Positions 9,240 to 17,984 of a stretch of 64,000 nt of DNA are shown here, one piece after another. A program made the position numbers and the translations under genes. Under the pieces are notes generated by a model. It had not been told where the DNA came from, did not search any database, and worked only from the letters and a program-made list of their open reading frames with translations. The stretch covers positions 174,463 through 238,462 of the forward strand of contig CAKRMU010000002.1 of NCBI GenBank assembly GCA_934364985.1, in the 5' to 3' direction. The stretch comes from an uncultured Porphyromonas sp. (lineage in GTDB: Bacteria; Bacteroidota; Bacteroidia; Bacteroidales; Porphyromonadaceae). Within the stretch, counting starts at the first letter, position 1. Each line of letters starts with the position of its first letter.

Positions 9240-9626
9240 ATGGAAATAATTAATGCTTTAGGCAGAAGAAAATCGGCTGTAGCACGTGTCTATCTACGTG
9301 CTGGTAGCGGTAAGATTACAATTAACGACAAGGATATTGAGACCTATTTCCCTAATCCATTGCTACAATTTGTAGTGCGTCAGCCATTGAATAAACTTGG
9401 CGTAGAGGGGCAATACGATATCACCATTAACATTAAAGGCGGTGGTTATACCGGGCAAAGCGAAGCAGCTCGTCTCGGTATCGCTCGTGCTTTAGTGAAG
9501 ATTAATCCTGAAGACAAGCCGGTACTTAAGTCCGAAGGCTTTATGACCCGTGACCCACGTATCGTAGAGCGTAAGAAGCCGGGACAGCCAGGTGCACGCC
9601 GCAAGTTCCAATTCTCAAAGCGTTGA
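9240..9626 (+). CDS. rpsI: 30S ribosomal protein S9
   Basis: Small-subunit protein whose C-terminal tail reaches the P-site tRNA. The 128-residue sequence has the family signature ALGRRKSAVARVYLRAGSGK at the start, GGGYTGQSEAARLGIARAL in the middle, and the basic tail ending KFQFSKR. It is co-transcribed with rplM (17-bp gap). Confidence 0.98.
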   Translation: MEIINALGRRKSAVARVYLRAGSGKITINDKDIETYFPNPLLQFVVRQPLNKLGVEGQYDITINIKGGGYTGQSEAARLGIARALVKINPEDKPVLKSEGFMTRDPRIVERKKPGQPGARRKFQFSKR

Positions 9627-9777
9627 TCGCTATATCATTGGACTTTCATACGACAATTTATTCGTTTAGTATCTAAGCTTGAGAGATGGCTTCTTTCACA
9701 AAAAAGCAAGCTCTACTCCCCATGCTGAGGTCAAGACGATTGAGGAATGTAAACGAAATAAACTAAGAAATCAGACA

Positions 9778-10647
9778 ATGTCTACAAGAGTATCATTTGA
9801 ACAGCTATTAGAGGCTGGCTCGCACTTTGGTCACCTTACCCGTAGGTGGAATCCCGCTATGGCTCCTTATATATTTATGGAGCGTAATGGCATCCATATC
9901 ATAGATCTTTATAAGACAGCAGCCAAAATAGACGAGGCTGCTGAGGCTCTTAAAAAGATGGCACAGCAGGGTAAGACCGTCCTTTTTGTAGGGACTAAGA
10001 AACAGGCACAAGAGGTAGTAGCCGAGCAGGCTCAGGCATGCGGAATGCCTTATGTTACCGAGCGGTGGCCGGGTGGTATGCTCACCAACTTCCCCACTAT
10101 CCGTAAAACCGTTAGCAAAATGGATAACATCGACACGATGCTTTCTAATGGGACATTTGAGAATTTATCAAAACGAGAGAAGCTTCAGATAACTCGCCAA
10201 AGAGAGAAACTTGAAAAGAACTTCGGCTCTATCAAGAATATGAAGTCTATCCCAGCAGCACTATTCGTAGTGGACGTATGCAAAGAGCACATCGCTATCC
10301 GGGAAGCTCTACGCCTTGGGATACCTATCTTTGCCATCTGCGACACCAATGCCGACCCACGTAATATCGACTACGTTATCCCCGCTAATGATGATGCAAC
10401 GACTTCGATTGAGACCATCTTAGGAGTTATGGCAGAAGCTATCAAAGAGGGAGCAGTGGAGCACAAGATCACTCAAGCCGATGAAAATGCAGCCGCTGAG
10501 CAGAATGAAGGCGAATCTAACACCGGACGCCGTCGTGGCGGAAGGGGTGTTCGTAGAGAGCGTGTCAAGAGAGAAGATACCGACGCAATGAACGCACGGC
10601 TAGCCGATAAGTTCGCAAGTAACGAAGATAAGGAAGAGGACAAATAA
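9778..10647 (+). CDS. rpsB: 30S ribosomal protein S2
   Basis: Small-subunit protein needed for S1 binding. I choose the ATG at 9778 (MSTRVSFEQLLEAG), giving 289 residues; the open frame reaches back to 9679, but those 33 residues do not resemble S2. Signatures include GSHFGHLTRRWNPAM, the FVGTKKQAQ segment, the TERWPGGMLTNF segment, and the AIREALRLGIPIFAICDTN segment. The last 60 residues form a charged, low-complexity extension (RRRGGRGVRRERVKRE and a DE/K-rich end), found in some Bacteroidota S2 proteins. tsf follows after a stem-loop. Confidence 0.97.
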   Translation: MSTRVSFEQLLEAGSHFGHLTRRWNPAMAPYIFMERNGIHIIDLYKTAAKIDEAAEALKKMAQQGKTVLFVGTKKQAQEVVAEQAQACGMPYVTERWPGGMLTNFPTIRKTVSKMDNIDTMLSNGTFENLSKREKLQITRQREKLEKNFGSIKNMKSIPAALFVVDVCKEHIAIREALRLGIPIFAICDTNADPRNIDYVIPANDDATTSIETILGVMAEAIKEGAVEHKITQADENAAAEQNEGESNTGRRRGGRGVRRERVKREDTDAMNARLADKFASNEDKEEDK

Positions 10648-10718
10648 AGTCACATTTGCACTCCCTTGACCAAACGATGATAGCTTACGGCTAATAGACT
10701 TTGGGAAGAGAGACTAAG

Positions 10719-10765
10719 CACCTCCTTGCCCACGTAACATCAAATACTCGTAGGGCGAGGAGGTG
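10719..10765 (+). terminator. Stem-loop between rpsB and tsf (attenuator-like)
   Basis: The arm CACCTCCTTGCCCACG pairs with CGTAGGGCGAGGAGGTG across a 14-nt loop, a long GC-rich stem with small mismatches. It is followed only by TTT rather than a long T-run, so partial termination, mRNA processing or stabilisation are all possible. Its place in the rpsB-tsf gap suggests it tunes the S2:EF-Ts ratio. Confidence 0.55.
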
Positions 10766-10812
10766 TTTGACTTAAACGAAACAACGATAAGAAATAATAA
10801 AGGAGAAAGATT

Positions 10813-11637
10813 ATGGCAGTATCTATGCAAGATATTAAGCACCTACGCGAATTGACAGGTGCTGGTATGATGGACGTCAAAAAGGCTTTAGAGGAGGCTA
10901 ATGGCGACCATGACAAAGCTATTGAAATACTTAGGAAAAAAGGACAAGCTATCGCAGCTAAACGTTCGGACAGAGAAGCTGCTGAAGGTTGTGTAATGGC
11001 ACATACCGAGAATGGCTTAGCCACCCTTGTCGCACTCAAGTGTGAGACCGACTTTGTTGCTAAAAACGAAGATTTTGTTAAGCTGACTAAGGCTATCCTT
11101 GATAAGGCTGTCGCTGAGAAGCCTGCCACGATGGAAGCACTCCTTGGATTGCAAATAGATGGGCGGACAATCGAGTCTCTTATCACTGAGCGCTCAGGTG
11201 TAACTGGCGAAAAGATGGAGCTCGGTGCTTACGAACAATTCACTGCACCTGCAGTTGCATCCTACATCCACGCTGGTAGTATGCTCGGAACCATCGTAGG
11301 CTTTAATGAACCTCTTGATGCAGAGCTGGCTAAAGAGATTGCCATGCAGATAGCCTCTATGAATCCTATTGCTGTCACCGAAGAAGGTGTACCTGAGCAT
11401 GTAAAGCAACAAGAGTTGGAGATCGCCATGGATAAAGCTCGCCAAGCCGGCAAACCAGAGAACCTACTTGAGCGTATCGCACAAGGCACTCTTGAGAAGT
11501 ATTATAAGGAGAATACACTCCTCAAGCAAGAGTTTGTCTTTAGCGAGAACAAACAAACCGTAAACGATGTATTACACGCAGCGTCAAAGTCTTTAACAGT
11601 AACTGAGTTTAAGCGGTTCAACCTTAATCAGGACTAA
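10813..11637 (+). CDS. tsf: Translation elongation factor Ts
   Basis: Nucleotide exchange factor for EF-Tu. The 274-residue protein starts MAVSMQDIKHLRELTGAGMMDVKKALEEANGD with the classic TGAGMMDCKKAL-type UBA signature. It has the second signature region (CETDFVAKNEDF) near residue 77 and the dimerisation/core region to the end. Length is normal for Bacteroidota. An AAGGAGAAAG stretch just upstream of the ATG is one of the few Shine-Dalgarno-like sites in the window. Confidence 0.98.
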   Translation: MAVSMQDIKHLRELTGAGMMDVKKALEEANGDHDKAIEILRKKGQAIAAKRSDREAAEGCVMAHTENGLATLVALKCETDFVAKNEDFVKLTKAILDKAVAEKPATMEALLGLQIDGRTIESLITERSGVTGEKMELGAYEQFTAPAVASYIHAGSMLGTIVGFNEPLDAELAKEIAMQIASMNPIAVTEEGVPEHVKQQELEIAMDKARQAGKPENLLERIAQGTLEKYYKENTLLKQEFVFSENKQTVNDVLHAASKSLTVTEFKRFNLNQD

Positions 11638-11666
11638 GTTTCGGGGATCATAAACAAAAAAAATTA

Positions 11667-11698
11667 GCGAGGAGTGTATTTCGAAATACACTCCTCGC
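11667..11698. terminator. Bidirectional terminator between tsf and comM
   Basis: A perfect 16-bp inverted repeat (GCGAGGAGTGTATTTC and its complement) is flanked by an A8 run on the left and a T-rich segment on the right. It can act as a factor-independent terminator for tsf (+ strand) and for comM (- strand). Confidence 0.85.
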
Positions 11699-11748
11699 TT
11701 CATTATAATTCCCTTCTTCTGTACTTAGTTTCCCCAAAATAGACGAGA

Positions 11749-11831
11749 AATACCTGATAATAACCGAAGTACAGATCCGGCATACGTCACAGCTAATAAC
11801 AGGAGGCACCCTAACGTATCACCGGTATCAA
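11749..11831. repeat. Decayed 23-bp-period palindromic array (array J)
   Basis: Degenerate cores can be placed at 11749 (AATACCTGATAATAA), 11772 (CAGATCCGGCATACG), 11795 (AATAACAGGAGGCAC) and, one base out of register, 11817 (TATCACCGGTATCAA). The spacer TCACAGCT at 11787 closely matches a spacer in array B. The matching phase and spacer support a decayed member of the family. Confidence 0.5.
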
Positions 11832-11875
11832 ATTCGCACAGCTCACGTAATTCTTACCTCAGATGTAGGGGTTGC

Positions 11876-13462
11876 TCAAAAGCCTATTTGACTTCCCCAA
11901 TTACTTCTATCCAGTTTTCGATAGCCGACCGCTTCGCCGATATGCTTTATCGTAATATCCTTAGAAGCATCAAGATCTGCGATAGTGCGAGAGACTTTGA
12001 GTATCCTATCGTATGCACGGGCAGACAACTTGAATTTTTCCATTGCCTGCTTTAGCCGATCCATACATTGAGTATCGATATGCACAAACTCCTCCATCAT
12101 CGCTGGCGTCATCTGAGCATTGGTGTAAATTCCTTCTAAATCCTTAAATCGTTCTTTCTGTATCGCCCGAGCTTGAATCACTCTTTCTCTGATACGGCTA
12201 CTCGATTCGCCAGGCTCTTTACTTGAAAGTGCCTCAAAAGGAACAGGGACAATCTCAACCTGAATATCAATTCTGTCAAGAAGTGGACCAGATATTCGCC
12301 CCAAGTAATTTTTGACCTGCATCTCGGTGCATTCGCATTTTTTATTCGGGTTGTTGTAGTGACCACAAGGACAGGGATTCATAGAAGCGACAAGCATAAA
12401 AGAGGCTGGGAATGTGACTGTTTGACGAGCTCTAGAAACTGTTATCTGCCTATCCTCAAGAGGTTGTCTCAGCACTTCAAGCACGTTACGTGCAAACTCA
12501 GGTAATTCGTCAAGGAATAAAACTCCATTGTGGGCTAAGGATATCTCACCTGGCTTAGGGTAACTACCACCACCGACAAGAGCGACATTAGATGTGCTGT
12601 GGTGCGGAGCTCTGTAGGGTCTTTCCCGCATAAGAGCAATATTCGTTGGCAATGTACCTGCCACAGAGTGTATCATTGTCGTCTCCTGAGCTTCCTCTTT
12701 ACTAAAGGGGGGAAGGATACTCGGTACACGCTTAGCCATCATTGACTTACCGCTACCTGGGGGACCAATCATAATGATATTGTGCATACCAGCGGCAGCG
12801 ACTTCGATAGCTCTCTTGACGTTTTCCTGTCCTTTGACTTCACGGAAATCCGGATACCCGAGGAGCGGATACTCAATATCTTCTTCCTTGTATTGCACCT
12901 CTTTGAGAGCTAAGTCGTCACCTTCGATATAGTTAATGACGTCCTTAAGGGTCTCTGCGCCCAATACTCTAATGCCCTCGACTACGGATGCCTCTTTGGC
13001 ATTAGCCATAGGGACGATGATTCGCTTAAAGCCTTCCCTTTTGGCAGATATTGTCATAGGCAATATTCCATTTATAGGACGGATGTGACCATCAAGCGAT
13101 AGCTCGCCCATGATCATGGTATCAGAGAGACGATCCGTAGGGAGCTTCGCACTGAGAGTAAGGATAGCGACGGCAAGAGGAAGATCGTAAGCAGCACCCT
13201 CTTTTCGCATATCTGCGGGAGCCATATTGATGATATAACGGCGTTCGATATACTCAAATCCGCTCTCGACGATTGCCGCTTGAATGCGTTGATGACTCTC
13301 CTTAACCGCAGTATCAGGAAGCCCAACAAGCATAAACTTAACTCCCGGACTAATCTGAGCCTCAATGGTTACTTTGGTAGCTTCAATACCACTAACAGCC
13401 GCTCCATATACTTTAACTAATGCTCGCTCGACAGATACATCTTCCCAATCCATTTTACTCAA
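11876..13462 (-). CDS. comM: YifB/ComM-family Mg-chelatase-like AAA+ ATPase
   Basis: A hexameric AAA+ protein of the ComM/YifB family, which in naturally transformable bacteria promotes branch migration during integration of foreign DNA. The 528-residue protein has the N-terminal ChlI-type domain (KVYGAAVSGIEATKVTIEA), Walker A GPPGSGKSM near residue 224, Walker B LFLDELPEF near 309, a zinc-type cysteine cluster (CPCGHYNNPNKKCEC) near 368, and the C-terminal Mg-chelatase helix domain (KFKLSARAYDRILKVSRTIADL). It overlaps the upstream lipoprotein gene by 8 nt. The internal Met4 is an alternative start. Confidence 0.93.
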   Translation of the reverse strand: MSKMDWEDVSVERALVKVYGAAVSGIEATKVTIEAQISPGVKFMLVGLPDTAVKESHQRIQAAIVESGFEYIERRYIINMAPADMRKEGAAYDLPLAVAILTLSAKLPTDRLSDTMIMGELSLDGHIRPINGILPMTISAKREGFKRIIVPMANAKEASVVEGIRVLGAETLKDVINYIEGDDLALKEVQYKEEDIEYPLLGYPDFREVKGQENVKRAIEVAAAGMHNIIMIGPPGSGKSMMAKRVPSILPPFSKEEAQETTMIHSVAGTLPTNIALMRERPYRAPHHSTSNVALVGGGSYPKPGEISLAHNGVLFLDELPEFARNVLEVLRQPLEDRQITVSRARQTVTFPASFMLVASMNPCPCGHYNNPNKKCECTEMQVKNYLGRISGPLLDRIDIQVEIVPVPFEALSSKEPGESSSRIRERVIQARAIQKERFKDLEGIYTNAQMTPAMMEEFVHIDTQCMDRLKQAMEKFKLSARAYDRILKVSRTIADLDASKDITIKHIGEAVGYRKLDRSNWGSQIGF

Positions 13463-14495
13463 CCCTTACCTCTTTTTTGCGATTATAATCCTCAATAAAT
13501 TGTATTAAACTATCAGCAACGCTCCAGTTTCGCCAAACTTCTAAGGTGCTATCGACCAAAACATAGCACGGTAATGAGGGGATTTGCCTATCCGAAATAA
13601 ATTGCTGCACCTCACCCACTTCGTCGAGGAGGAAGTACCTCCATGTTCCTTTGGTTTTAGTAGAAAAGCCTACAGGTAATGTATCATTGAGGAGCAAATT
13701 ATAGCTGGGAATATTGAGACTATCTATCGTTTCAAGGTATCTCTTGTAGCCACTCATCTGTGCTGAATCGTCCTCAACTACCTCAAAGATGTTGATCGCG
13801 AAGAGGGGACGATTACCTAAAAGCTCGGACACGTCTTTCCGCTCCTTCTCGCCCTTTACGCTGATATAATGTGGAGCGGATATGCCCTCTAAGTCTTGCC
13901 GGAAGGCATTGTAAGTGGCACCGATCCCTATTATACTCCGCCATTCTCTCATATAGTAGCCGGCACGACTAAGGGCATTAGACAGCTCGGATATGCACAT
14001 CTCTGTGCTATCCCTCCGCATAGCGTCAAGAGTTAATAGTGTAGTCAGTGGCTCGGATTTCTGTCTTTCAATAAAAGGTAATAGCACACCTAAGCCTTGA
14101 TCTTTTAGGGCATACCACTTTTGGATAGAGTCGGCATCCACAACACCCGATATAGAAAGAGCCTTGCCTCCCTTTACAGAAGCTTTTATCCCTTCTTTTG
14201 CTCTACTCGGAATCAGAGGTAAGATAAGACGTCCTTTACTATCGACTAAAATCACTATGTCAATGGAGTCTAAGGGGAGCTGTTTGGCATACTTTATTTT
14301 CCCTTTAGGGGAAATAGCAATCGTATCCACCCGTATCTCTTCGGCGAAAAAAGCGTATAAAAACAAGGGCGAATCGTCAACGGATAGCCCGTCTAATTGC
14401 AGATTAACCCGATCAATCTTTGCACTATTTTTTGAGCAACTGACCGCAATAATAATGATGCTGAATAGCAATAACGCTCTCCTCAATACTTTCAT
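13455..14495 (-). CDS. Lipoprotein with DUF4369-like and thioredoxin-like regions, no CXXC
   Basis: A 346-residue predicted lipoprotein with a signal peptide ending in the lipobox AVSC at residue 20. The N-terminal half resembles the beta-rich DUF4369 domain that precedes thioredoxin-like domains in Bacteroidota disulfide and resistance proteins. The C-terminal third has a thioredoxin-like strand pattern (IPSLPCYVLVDSTLEVWRN), but no CXXC motif, so redox activity is unlikely. Its ATG overlaps the stop of the upstream TPR gene by one base (TAATG) and its end overlaps comM. Function unknown. Confidence 0.6.
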   Translation of the reverse strand: MKVLRRALLLFSIIIIAVSCSKNSAKIDRVNLQLDGLSVDDSPLFLYAFFAEEIRVDTIAISPKGKIKYAKQLPLDSIDIVILVDSKGRLILPLIPSRAKEGIKASVKGGKALSISGVVDADSIQKWYALKDQGLGVLLPFIERQKSEPLTTLLTLDAMRRDSTEMCISELSNALSRAGYYMREWRSIIGIGATYNAFRQDLEGISAPHYISVKGEKERKDVSELLGNRPLFAINIFEVVEDDSAQMSGYKRYLETIDSLNIPSYNLLLNDTLPVGFSTKTKGTWRYFLLDEVGEVQQFISDRQIPSLPCYVLVDSTLEVWRNWSVADSLIQFIEDYNRKKEVRVE

Positions 14496-16639
14496 TATTT
14501 ATCCCTTTTATTGTAAACAATGTCTTGAATAAGTCCCTCCTCCCACTTCTCAAATCCATACTCACGGAGGAGTGGCAATTTATAGGAGAGCTGCTCACCT
14601 TGACTTCCCCTATACGCCCATTCCGACAAGTAGCCTAAACCCACTTGCCTATTTCCTAAAGCTAGTGCCACTATCCCCGCCCACATCTTAAGCTCTCCCT
14701 CAAGGTTAGGATGCCTCTCAATCCAATCCGATGCCTCATTCGCTCTACCCTCTCTCACCAATAGCTCGAGGAGAAGTGCGTGGATAGCCGTATCATGTCC
14801 GTCACTTAGGTAATCCGCTTTGTAGGTTGCCTTCAAAGCGTTTTCATACATCCCCTCCTCGTAATACAGCTTGGCTCTAAGGAGAGGTATCTTGTAGCTT
14901 ACAGCATCTCCCAACTTCTCTTCCCCCTCATTGAGCCACTTCAGAGTTTCTTCTTTACGAGATAGTCTAAGGAGTAATTGGGCAATACGGCGAAGCGTTA
15001 CTTCAGTGAGACCTTCAATCTCAACCGCTCTCCGAAGTTGCTGAAGTGCCTTTTCATCATCTCTCCTCATCATGCTATCGACAGCCATTCCTCGCCATAC
15101 CTCAGCTGTATCGGTGAAATACTCCTCAACGGATCTACCGTAAGTACTTCCGGCATGGGCATACTGACCATAGTTTATCATCATAGTAGCGAGAGACAAT
15201 AGCCCCTCTTCTGAGAATTGCCTCTCAGCATTTAGAAATGCTCCACCTATGACAAAAGGACTCTTCGCAAAGGGATTAATGAGCGACTTAGATAGCTGAG
15301 ATATGTAATAGAAGCGGTATGCCCCGAAGACTAATTCCCTCACACCGGCTAAAAAGGGATCCTGCTTCCGCTCGGCTGTAGGGAAAGCATCAGCATCCAT
15401 TTGTGCGGATATACTATCGCCCACTTGCCCCCATATCGGCACAAAAGCATAGGAATACATATCCGAACTGATCATAGGCAACCCACCCATAATCATCGGA
15501 AGCATCTGCTTAAAAGCACTGATATTACCCTCCGAAAGCGAAGGATACTTCTCCGTAAAAGGCAAAAACCAATGGCTTATTTTACTAAAGAAGGGGAAAC
15601 CTTTGAGGTCGGTGATTAAATGAAATGCCACATCTTGTTCGCCTCCTGATATCATAGAGAGTTTGCCTTTATTCGTATCCATCAGTTGGCTGACCTCATC
15701 GGCGATCTCATCATCAAGGGCTAATTTTTGTAGTTCTTCGATCTTTAGAGACAGCGAATTACCCATCACTTGTTGCATTTTATCAGATATGCTCCGGATA
15801 TTAGGTAATATCTTCTCTTTGAAAATCTTATGATTATCCGCAGTCTTATATGAGGCTTGGAGGATATTGAGGGTCGCTATGAGACGAGACTCGCTGAGCA
15901 TGAGCGAGGTCTGAATATCGCGTGTCAAGTCGGGGTAAAAGGCTTGTAGCTCGTCCTCGTGCCGCCTCCCGAGCATAATGAGTGCCACCATAGAGGCTCC
16001 CCTCACCTTGTTACTCTGATGATACTGATATAGGGATAGCAAAAGTTTTATCTTGACAGCGTCAAAATACTCCATAGCACCTAAGAATAATGCCCCCACC
16101 ATATTCATAGCCACTAATTCGGGACTGTCCTCAGAGAGTATCGTAGCGGATAATGCCTGTGAGTGTTCCTCAGAGAGATCCAGCGACGTCCAAAGAAGTG
16201 AAAAGATTCGATCTAAGACGTCAAAATATTCTGTTGAAAACACCTCTACACTATGCATTAGCTTCTCAATCAGAGGGATAAGATCTGAAATGGATAGTCC
16301 ATAAGCCGAAAGTATCTGTAAGGTCTTAGCCCTCTCTCCATAACCATTATCCTCGCACTCAATGTAGCTGGCATTCTTCCGGAGGTTCTTCAATATATCC
16401 CGTCCGATACTCTGTAATATAGAGACTCGCTCCGTATCCTCAATGCCCTCTTTATAGTATTTCGTCAGATAAGTATAAGTCTCTTCAAGCCGTCTGACAT
16501 CCCCATCATCGACGACAGGGAGTGACTTTAAGTCGCTCAGCACCATACCATACATACCATCCATTACCCGCTCTACATGCCACCGCAAACGGGATGGATA
16601 TACGTCTTCAATCCTATATTCGTTAGGTCTATTCCACAT
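14495..16639 (-). CDS. Large TPR-containing protein of unknown function
   Basis: A mostly helical protein of 714 residues. I place the start at 16639 (MWNRPNEYRIED), which has an AAAGG upstream. The longer open frame to 16747 would overlap a convincing small gene by 103 nt. The C-terminal 200 residues show tetratricopeptide-like helix pairs (GQYAHAGSTYGRSVEEYF, ALQQLRRAVEIEGL, MYENALKATYKADYLSDGHD). No signal peptide or catalytic motif is seen. It follows the small membrane-protein gene by 5 bp and is coupled to the lipoprotein gene by a TAATG overlap. A scaffold role is plausible, but nothing specific can be said. Confidence 0.65.
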   Translation of the reverse strand: MWNRPNEYRIEDVYPSRLRWHVERVMDGMYGMVLSDLKSLPVVDDGDVRRLEETYTYLTKYYKEGIEDTERVSILQSIGRDILKNLRKNASYIECEDNGYGERAKTLQILSAYGLSISDLIPLIEKLMHSVEVFSTEYFDVLDRIFSLLWTSLDLSEEHSQALSATILSEDSPELVAMNMVGALFLGAMEYFDAVKIKLLLSLYQYHQSNKVRGASMVALIMLGRRHEDELQAFYPDLTRDIQTSLMLSESRLIATLNILQASYKTADNHKIFKEKILPNIRSISDKMQQVMGNSLSLKIEELQKLALDDEIADEVSQLMDTNKGKLSMISGGEQDVAFHLITDLKGFPFFSKISHWFLPFTEKYPSLSEGNISAFKQMLPMIMGGLPMISSDMYSYAFVPIWGQVGDSISAQMDADAFPTAERKQDPFLAGVRELVFGAYRFYYISQLSKSLINPFAKSPFVIGGAFLNAERQFSEEGLLSLATMMINYGQYAHAGSTYGRSVEEYFTDTAEVWRGMAVDSMMRRDDEKALQQLRRAVEIEGLTEVTLRRIAQLLLRLSRKEETLKWLNEGEEKLGDAVSYKIPLLRAKLYYEEGMYENALKATYKADYLSDGHDTAIHALLLELLVREGRANEASDWIERHPNLEGELKMWAGIVALALGNRQVGLGYLSEWAYRGSQGEQLSYKLPLLREYGFEKWEEGLIQDIVYNKRDK

Positions 16640-16644
16640 ATCCT

Positions 16645-16896
16645 TTACCTTTTTACTCCTTTCATCACCTCCATAGGATCTATAAGCACCATAACTGCCA
16701 CCGATATCAGCACGATGCCAAGTGCTACAAATAGCACTCTCGACCATCGCATCCCTATCCGCTCTACCATATAGCGATAAGAAGGGCTACTAAAAAACCA
16801 CGCACTACCTCTCACCCCCACCCAGATAGCAAGGAAACCCGGTATTACGAACATCAATATCAGTGCAATATAAACAAGAGTCTCAAGCCTCATCAA
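16645..16896 (-). CDS. Small two-helix membrane protein, Imm17-like
   Basis: An 83-residue protein with two membrane segments (about residues 7-27 and 54-74) joined by a loop (GVRGSAWFFSSPSYRYMVERIGMRWSR). The layout and the WFF motif before a short amphipathic segment resemble the Imm17 family of small Bacteroidota membrane proteins, but similarity is judged by eye. Its ATG overlaps the tsaE stop by 4 nt and the TPR gene begins 5 bp later. I see no toxin gene nearby. Confidence 0.6.
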   Translation of the reverse strand: MMRLETLVYIALILMFVIPGFLAIWVGVRGSAWFFSSPSYRYMVERIGMRWSRVLFVALGIVLISVAVMVLIDPMEVMKGVKR

Positions 16897-17369
16897 CGGG
16901 GATCATAAATATAAGGCGAGTGAGAGGACTCTAATGACAAAGCCCTTACGTCACCATCAACATCAATGCGAATCCTCACAACTCCCTCATCAGGTAAGAA
17001 AGGCTCAAAAAGAGCAGGCCACTCCACGAAGATATGATGACCGCTATAAAGATAATCCGAGATGCCGATATTCTGCAGGTCAGAAGCCGCCTCAATGCGG
17101 TACGCATCAATATGATACAGTGGCAACCCCTCAGGTGTATGGTATTCGTTAACGATCGCAAAAGTGGGGCTATTTACCTCCTCCTCTATCCCCAATTGCC
17201 GTGCTAATTCTCTAATCAATGTAGTTTTTCCCGCACCCATAGGAGCATCAAAAAGCCATATCGGAGAGCTCTGCAAGTCCCGTAAAAGGAGAGATGCCAC
17301 ACGGCTGAGCTCCGCAATCGAATACCGCATCGTACGATCTGTCTGCCAAGAAATATCTATATCTGTCAT
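16893..17369 (-). CDS. tsaE: tRNA threonylcarbamoyladenosine biosynthesis ATPase TsaE
   Basis: ATPase that works with TsaD and TsaB to make the t6A37 modification of ANN-decoding tRNAs. The 158-residue protein has Walker A DAPMGAGKTTLIREL near residue 41, the conserved VNSPTFAIVNEYH switch near 66, the LYHIDAYRI motif near 83, and the late FVEWPALFEPFLP. The frame begins 13 residues before the usual start of the family fold; ATG at 17330 is an alternative. It heads the tsaE-membrane protein-TPR-lipoprotein-comM cluster with overlapping or nearly abutting genes. Confidence 0.95.
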   Translation of the reverse strand: MTDIDISWQTDRTMRYSIAELSRVASLLLRDLQSSPIWLFDAPMGAGKTTLIRELARQLGIEEEVNSPTFAIVNEYHTPEGLPLYHIDAYRIEAASDLQNIGISDYLYSGHHIFVEWPALFEPFLPDEGVVRIRIDVDGDVRALSLESSHSPYIYDPR

Positions 17370-17572
17370 AACATTTGCTGATAATTTGATGAGGCGTAAT
17401 AAAGGACACTATGTCTTCATCTCAGAGCAAAGCCCACCCATATACGCCTCTTGATAACAAAAATACCCAAATCCGCTCCAACTGCCAAACATCGCACCAC
17501 ATCACGACACAGAGAATGCACACAAAGAGACGTACACCTACTCCCGACCATACCTCAAAATACCTAAAAACG

Positions 17573-17656
17573 GATACCCTGTATTCGCCAAGACAAATAC
17601 CTGGTATTCGTCAAGACGGATACCAGGTATTCGCTGAGGTGAATACCTGGTATCCT
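17573..17656. repeat. Four-unit 23-bp-period palindromic array (array C)
   Basis: Cores start at 17573, 17596, 17619 and 17642 (GATACCCTGTATTCG, AATACCTGGTATTCG, GATACCAGGTATTCG, AATACCTGGTATCCT). Spacers are CCAAGACA, TCAAGACG and CTGAGGTG. An A5 tract precedes it. This is one of the best-preserved members. It lies about 30 bp upstream of the B12 locus promoter, between divergent operons. Confidence 0.88.
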
Positions 17657-17687
17657 TAATAGTAATCACTAATCAAATTGCGTTGTT

Positions 17688-17718
17688 TTGTGTATCAAGC
17701 AATAAAACGTTACCTTTG
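17688..17718 (+). promoter_or_regulatory. Promoter of the cobalamin uptake operon
   Basis: TTG (17688-17690) and TACCTTTG (17711-17718), 20 bp apart, match the Bacteroidota consensus. Transcription would start just before the riboswitch. Confidence 0.75.
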
Positions 17719-17728
17719 CAGAGATAAA

Positions 17729-17925
17729 GGAAGGTGCCAAACGCCAAAGGCGTAAAAGGGAATTTGGTGTGTAATCCAAAGCAGTACCCGCTACCGTAAT
17801 GTGCCGTACCGACCACAAGGTAAAGGTGGTGGAAGTTAGTTAGATCTGAAATATCCACTGAACCGATAGACGAGGTTTGGGAAGGAGGACTGACAAAAGG
17901 CACTAAGCCGGGAGACCGACCTTCC
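17729..17925 (+). ncRNA. Cobalamin riboswitch
   Basis: The closing stem GGAAGGT (17729-17735) pairs with ACCTTCC (17919-17925). Inside are the hallmark cobalamin-aptamer segments: AAAAGGGAATTTGGTGTG, then AATCC, GC and CCCGCTACCGTAA, and the B12 box AAGCCGGGAGACC at 17905-17917. It lies directly before a BtuB-type operon, so high B12 should lower expression. The switch into the expression platform is not evident by eye; the start codon of the first gene lies 60 nt downstream. Confidence 0.93.
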
Positions 17926-17984
17926 GGAGATAGATAACGTATGAATGCTAATTAATTGCCACATAAGTTCCAGGACAAGAGCGT

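Noticed and set aside
9679..9777. 33-residue N-terminal extension of S2
   Set aside because: S2 proteins of this phylum start at the MSTRVSFEQL segment; the upstream part has no similarity.
10740..11186. 148-codon open frame antisense to tsf
   Set aside because: Serine/alanine-rich reverse shadow of tsf codons.
16640..16747. N-terminal extension of the TPR protein
   Set aside because: Would overlap the small membrane-protein gene by 103 nt; an ATG with AAAGG upstream lies just after that gene.
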